Assembly (NCBI RefSeq): GCF_003946405.1
Contig: NZ_RHOG01000002.1
Span: 62,001-126,000, forward strand
Length of the DNA: 64,000 nucleotides
Direction of reading: 5' to 3'
Source: Lacticaseibacillus yichunensis
GTDB lineage: Bacteria; Bacillota; Bacilli; Lactobacillales; Lactobacillaceae
The notes beneath the pieces were generated by a model that saw only the letters and a program-made list of their open reading frames with translations, had not been told where the DNA came from and did not search any database. A program made the translations under genes and the position numbers. Position 1 is the first letter of the stretch, and each line of letters opens with the position of its first letter. Shown here one piece after another: positions 60,299-64,000 of this stretch.

Positions 60299-62490
60299 GG
60301 CAAGGCCTCCTCATTGATGGTGGCCAATTCGTGAACTGGCACGGTCAGGGTCTGGTCATTTGTTGCCACAGTCAGCACTGCCGGTTGAACGACGCCGGTC
60401 AAATGGGCATCATCCCCCATTGCAGACTCAAACGCGACTTGGTTTTCAGGCGCAACGGTCACAATGAAGCGGCCCTGAGTCTCGCTGAACAGCCAGCTTG
60501 CAGGTAGCGGCAGATCCACTTTTGCCCCTAATCCGCCGGCGATCGCCATGTCGCTCAATGCGACCAGCAGTCCGCCATCGCTCACATCATGGGCGGCGGT
60601 GACCAGATGTTGCCGAATCGCCGCCAAGAGCCGACGCTGGGTGGCCGCGTCTTGAGTCAGGTCAAATGGGGCAAGCGCCCCGGCAACCGCGCCTGTGGTC
60701 ACTTGTTGCAATAAGGAGCCGTTGAAATCTGGCCCAGTCTCGCCGATCACATAGATCAGCTCGCGGACCTGTTTGAAAGCCGGCGTGGTGATCGTCGAAA
60801 GATCCTCGATCAGCCCGACCATCCCGATCATCGGGGTCGGATAGATTGCCTCGCCATTGGTCTCGTTGTACAGCGACACATTGCCGGAGATCACAGGCGT
60901 ATTCATGGCTTTGCAAGCCGCCGTGATGCCCTTGGCTGATTCAGCCAGTGAGTAGAAGCTTTCCGGCTTTGTCGGGTCACCATAGTTCAAACAGTCTGTG
61001 ATGCCCAGCGGCTCGGCGCCCGTCGCCACCAAATTACGGGCGGCTTCGGCAACTGAGATCGCCCCACCGATCTCTGGATCCAAATACAGATACCGACCGT
61101 TTGAATCGGTGGTCATCGCCAGCGCCCGGTGCGTGCCGCGTACCCGCACAACGGCGGCATCTGCCCCGGGGCCAAGCACCGTATTTGTCTGCACCTGCGC
61201 ATCATAGCGCCGATAGATTGCCTTTTTGTCAGCCACATTAGGATCCGCTAACAATTGACGCAGGGTCGACAACAGTGACAGCGCCCCTGGCTCAAAATCA
61301 GGCGCCGGCTGCTGCAGGCGTGCAGGTTGAACGCCCTTTTGGTGATAGACCGGCGCCTCGTCGGTCAAAACAGCCACCGGCACATCGCACACCAATTCGC
61401 CGCGATGCAAAAGTCGGTATTGGTGCCCCTCATCGACGCGCCCGCAAACAACAGCGTCTAAGTCATACCGCTTGAATAGCGCGACGATCTCGTCCTCATG
61501 TCCCGCCTTCACGCAGAGCATCATGCGCTCCTGCGATTCGGACAACATGATCTCAAACGGCGTCATCTCGGGCTCGCGTTGCGGAATCAGGTCAAGGTCA
61601 AGCGTCATGCCGGAATTGGCTTTGCCCGCCATTTCGACGCTGGAGGAAACGAGCCCGGCCGCCCCCATATCCTGCATGCCGACCAGCGCGTCTTGGTGTT
61701 CGCGGGTCACTTCAAGGCAGGCATCCATCAGCAACTTTTCCATGAATGGATCGCCGACCTGAACCGCTGAGCGATTCGCCGCCTCCTCATCGGAAAATTC
61801 GGCCGAGGCAAAGCTTGCGCCATTAATGCCGTCGCGGCCTGTTTTCGCCCCAACATAGACCAAGGCGTTCCCTACGCCGGCTGCCTTGCCGCGCTGAATC
61901 GCGTCGGTATCCATCACGCCGACACACATCGCGTTGACCAGCGGGTTGCGGGCATAACTATCCGCAAACCGCGTCTCCCCGCCGACCGTCGGAATCCCGA
62001 TCGCATTGCCGTAGTCCCCGATGCCAGCCACGATCTGGTCGATCAATTGCCGCACATGCGAATCCTTGGGGTCGCCAAACGCCAGTGAATCCAGCAGGGC
62101 GATCGGCTTTGCCCCGATGGAAAAAATATCGCGGATGATGCCGCCCACGCCGGTCGCAGCGCCTTGATAAGGCTCCACCGCACTGGGATGATTGTGGCTC
62201 TCCGCCTTGAACACAACGGCCTTACCTTCCCCGATATCAATGACGCCAGCGCCTTCGCCAGGCCCCATCAGGACGCGGTCGTTTTTGGTCCAAAACGTCT
62301 TCAGCACCGGCTTGGAGTATTTGTAGGCACAGTGTTCACTCCACATCCCGCTTGCCAAGCCGACCTCTGTGAAATTCGGACGCCTGCCCAACAGTTCGGT
62401 CAGACGATCGTATTCATCCTCGTTCAACCCGAGCCCCAAATAAGGCTTTTCGGTCGCAATCTGGTCAGGCGAAAGTTCTTGTTGCAACAT
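60283..62490 (-). CDS. purL: FGAM synthase subunit PurL
   Basis: 735 aa, the small-PurL type that works with PurS and Pur[12 protein letters not shown] near residue 50, [27 protein letters not shown], and a second half with [12 protein letters not shown]. It binds ATP and FGAR; ammonia comes from PurQ. It overlaps purQ by 26 bases. Confidence 0.97.
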   Translation of the reverse strand: MLQQELSPDQIATEKPYLGLGLNEDEYDRLTELLGRRPNFTEVGLASGMWSEHCAYKYSKPVLKTFWTKNDRVLMGPGEGAGVIDIGEGKAVVFKAESHNHPSAVEPYQGAATGVGGIIRDIFSIGAKPIALLDSLAFGDPKDSHVRQLIDQIVAGIGDYGNAIGIPTVGGETRFADSYARNPLVNAMCVGVMDTDAIQRGKAAGVGNALVYVGAKTGRDGINGASFASAEFSDEEAANRSAVQVGDPFMEKLLMDACLEVTREHQDALVGMQDMGAAGLVSSSVEMAGKANSGMTLDLDLIPQREPEMTPFEIMLSESQERMMLCVKAGHEDEIVALFKRYDLDAVVCGRVDEGHQYRLLHRGELVCDVPVAVLTDEAPVYHQKGVQPARLQQPAPDFEPGALSLLSTLRQLLADPNVADKKAIYRRYDAQVQTNTVLGPGADAAVVRVRGTHRALAMTTDSNGRYLYLDPEIGGAISVAEAARNLVATGAEPLGITDCLNYGDPTKPESFYSLAESAKGITAACKAMNTPVISGNVSLYNETNGEAIYPTPMIGMVGLIEDLSTITTPAFKQVRELIYVIGETGPDFNGSLLQQVTTGAVAGALAPFDLTQDAATQRRLLAAIRQHLVTAAHDVSDGGLLVALSDMAIAGGLGAKVDLPLPASWLFSETQGRFIVTVAPENQVAFESAMGDDAHLTGVVQPAVLTVATNDQTLTVPVHELATINEEALPCLLK

Positions 62491-63163
62491 CGGCAGGTGC
62501 TCCTTTCATCGCGTTGATCAGAGAGTCAAAAACGCCAAGGCCATCAGTACCACCGAGTAGCGTCTCGACTGCGCGCTCCGGATGAGGCATCATGCCTAAA
62601 ACATTGCCGCGGGCGTTTGTCAGCCCGGCAATGTCGTTTCGACTGCCATTTGGATTTTCCGCATAGCGGAACACCACCTGGCCATTTTTCTCAAGGTCTG
62701 CCAGCGTCGCGTCATCCGCATAATAATTGCCTTCGCCATGCGCGATCGGCAGCGTGATCTGCTGGCCTTCCGAATAGGCCGTGGAAAATGCGGTGCGAGC
62801 ATTAGCCACGATCAGGGGCGTCGGTTGGCAGATAAATTGAAGCGAGGTGTTCCATTGCAGTGTCCCAGGCAGGAGCCCAGCCTCCGTCAAGATCTGAAAC
62901 CCATTGCAGACTCCGAGGACAAAGCCGCCTGCCGCCGCAAAATCTTTGAGCGCTGACATGATCGGCGCAAATTTGGCGATCGCGCCGCTTCGCAGATAAT
63001 CCCCATAGGAAAAACCGCCTGGAACCACCACGCAATCGAACCCAGCCAGCGAGGTCGCCTGGGCAGAAACAAGCTGAACGTCTTGCCCGGCAACCTCGCC
63101 GATCGCCCAAGTCATGTCGGTATCGCAGTTGGAGCCTGGAAAACTCAGCACCGCCGCCTTCAT
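62465..63163 (-). CDS. purQ: FGAM synthase glutaminase subunit PurQ
   Basis: 232 aa class I amidotransferase. [17 protein letters not shown] oxyanion loop, nucleophile Cys in GVCNGFQIL (near residue 89), and PHPERAVE with the catalytic His/Glu. Supplies ammonia to PurL. Four-base overlap with purS. Confidence 0.96.
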   Translation of the reverse strand: MKAAVLSFPGSNCDTDMTWAIGEVAGQDVQLVSAQATSLAGFDCVVVPGGFSYGDYLRSGAIAKFAPIMSALKDFAAAGGFVLGVCNGFQILTEAGLLPGTLQWNTSLQFICQPTPLIVANARTAFSTAYSEGQQITLPIAHGEGNYYADDATLADLEKNGQVVFRYAENPNGSRNDIAGLTNARGNVLGMMPHPERAVETLLGGTDGLGVFDSLINAMKGAPADVATRTFA

Positions 63164-63426
63164 TCGGTCACCGCCCCGTCGCTCACAGGCTCAAGGGTGA
63201 ACCGGTAGGACTCCGTATTGATATTTGCCAGCATCGTGTCACAGATTCGATCGACCTGCGCTCGCACCGCCGCCTCATCCCCGCTGAGCAGCAATTCAAA
63301 ATACTTGCCGACCAGCACGTGCTGCACGTTGTCATCGCCCAGCCGTGCCAGAGTGTTTTGAATCACCTCAGCCTTGGGATCCAGGACAGACGGCTTGTAA
63401 TTGACAAAGATCTTGGCCTTAAACAT
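63160..63426 (-). CDS. purS: FGAM synthase subunit PurS
   Basis: 88 aa. Opens [20 protein letters not shown] and carries the two-strand/helix layout of PurS, which bridges PurL and PurQ. The start ATG 63424-63426 has AAGGAG six bases upstream. It overlaps purC by eight bases and purQ by four. Confidence 0.95.
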   Translation of the reverse strand: MFKAKIFVNYKPSVLDPKAEVIQNTLARLGDDNVQHVLVGKYFELLLSGDEAAVRAQVDRICDTMLANINTESYRFTLEPVSDGAVTE

Positions 63427-64000
63427 GTTGGACTCCTTTCTGCAACCGAGCGAAGACTTCCTCATACACCGGGGTCAGTGGCCCCTCGTTTTTTCGAAAG
63501 ACATCCTTGTCCAGCGACTCACCTGTCGCCTCATCGACCAACCGGAAGTTATCCGGCGACAATTCATCGGCCAAGACCAACGTCCCGTCGCTCAGGCGAC
63601 CGAATTCCAACTTGAAGTCGACCAACTTGATGCCGATCGCCGCAAAGCGCCGTGTCAGATACGTATTGACCGTGTCGGACAAGGCGTGTACCTGCTTGAG
63701 CGTGGCCGCGTCTGCGATCTTGAGGGCAATGATCTGCTCGTCGTTGATGAATGGATCATCCAGCGCATCGGATTTGAAATAAAATTCGTGAACGGCTGGA
63801 GTCAGCGGCAGTAGGTGCGCCAACGCGAACTTCCGCTCAAAGGAGCCGGAAACAAAATTGCGGACGACCGCCTCCAGCGGCAGCATCGTTGCTTTTTTGA
63901 CCAGCATCGTCGTCTCATCCGGCGCGGAGAGGTAATGCGTTGGCACACCGGTTTCGGTCAGCTCCGCAAACAACATGGCAGAAATACGGCGATTCACCGC
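63419..64000 (-). CDS. purC: SAICAR synthetase (N-terminus off window)
   Basis: Partial: 193 codons to the stop, the start lying beyond 64000. PLEAVVRNFVSGSFERK-type segment, LVDFKLEFG and ADELSPDNFRL identify PurC, which joins aspartate to CAIR. First visible gene of the pur operon; purE/purK probably lie further upstream. No purine riboswitch can be judged because the promoter is outside the window. Confidence 0.96.
   Translation of the reverse strand, partial: AVNRRISAMLFAELTETGVPTHYLSAPDETTMLVKKATMLPLEAVVRNFVSGSFERKFALAHLLPLTPAVHEFYFKSDALDDPFINDEQIIALKIADAATLKQVHALSDTVNTYLTRRFAAIGIKLVDFKLEFGRLSDGTLVLADELSPDNFRLVDEATGESLDKDVFRKNEGPLTPVYEEVFARLQKGVQHV

Overview
The window reads as chromosome of a high-GC Lactobacillaceae bacterium, most like the Lacticaseibacillus group. 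The basis is gene content and order: nrdR-dnaB-dnaI beside infC-rpmI-rplT, sftA-murC, argS-argR, spx-mecA and a full pur operon. Two T-box leaders, a PrsA foldase, Spx/MecA and an EcsAB transporter fit the same group. The species cannot be named from the sequence. No transposase, phage gene or CRISPR array was seen.

Layout. 1-5510: the start of yqeG, then a four-gene plus-strand operon (two VOC ring-cleaving dioxygenases, an esterase, a quinone reductase-like enzyme) resembling the Bacillus Mhq quinone/phenol detoxification genes, then a frameshifted minus-strand membrane-protein gene behind an unusual palindrome-rich region. 5982-19153, minus strand except rsgA: rplT-rpmI-infC (ATT start, long leader), rsgA, thrS with a T-box, dnaI-dnaB-nrdR, coaE-mutM and polA. 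19672-37212: a BI-1 family protein, murC-sftA, ytpR-ytpP, trmB-ytmP, ecsAB divergent from hit-ytxH-prsA, then yhaM, a YheA-like gene, a class A PBP and an RluA-type synthase. 37420-47384: argR-argS with a T-box, tRNA-Gly(CCC), two small genes, pyrD, a free-standing structured RNA candidate, sdaAB, mecA, spx, an MBL hydrolase and an ABM-domain protein. 47536-54351: a BceAB-type transporter divergent from its likely two-component system, then nrdG preceded by an NrdD-like short protein. 54468-64000: purD-H-N-M-F-L-Q-S-C on the minus strand; purC runs off the window.

The least explained material lies between genes. At six loci there is a family of about 115-120 bp imperfect hairpins (roughly 13 copies, often tandem). 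Opposite arms change together, so pairing is kept while sequence changes, and arm modules are shuffled between copies in matched pairs. Two other structured intergenic elements flank polA. Between pyrD and sdaAA, a roughly 357-nt transcript on the minus strand has its own consensus promoter, nested long-range helices and a terminator, and matches no RNA family I recognise. Among proteins, ThrRS has lost all four hallmark editing residues, and a 268-aa NrdD-tail-like protein sits where nrdD would be expected beside nrdG.
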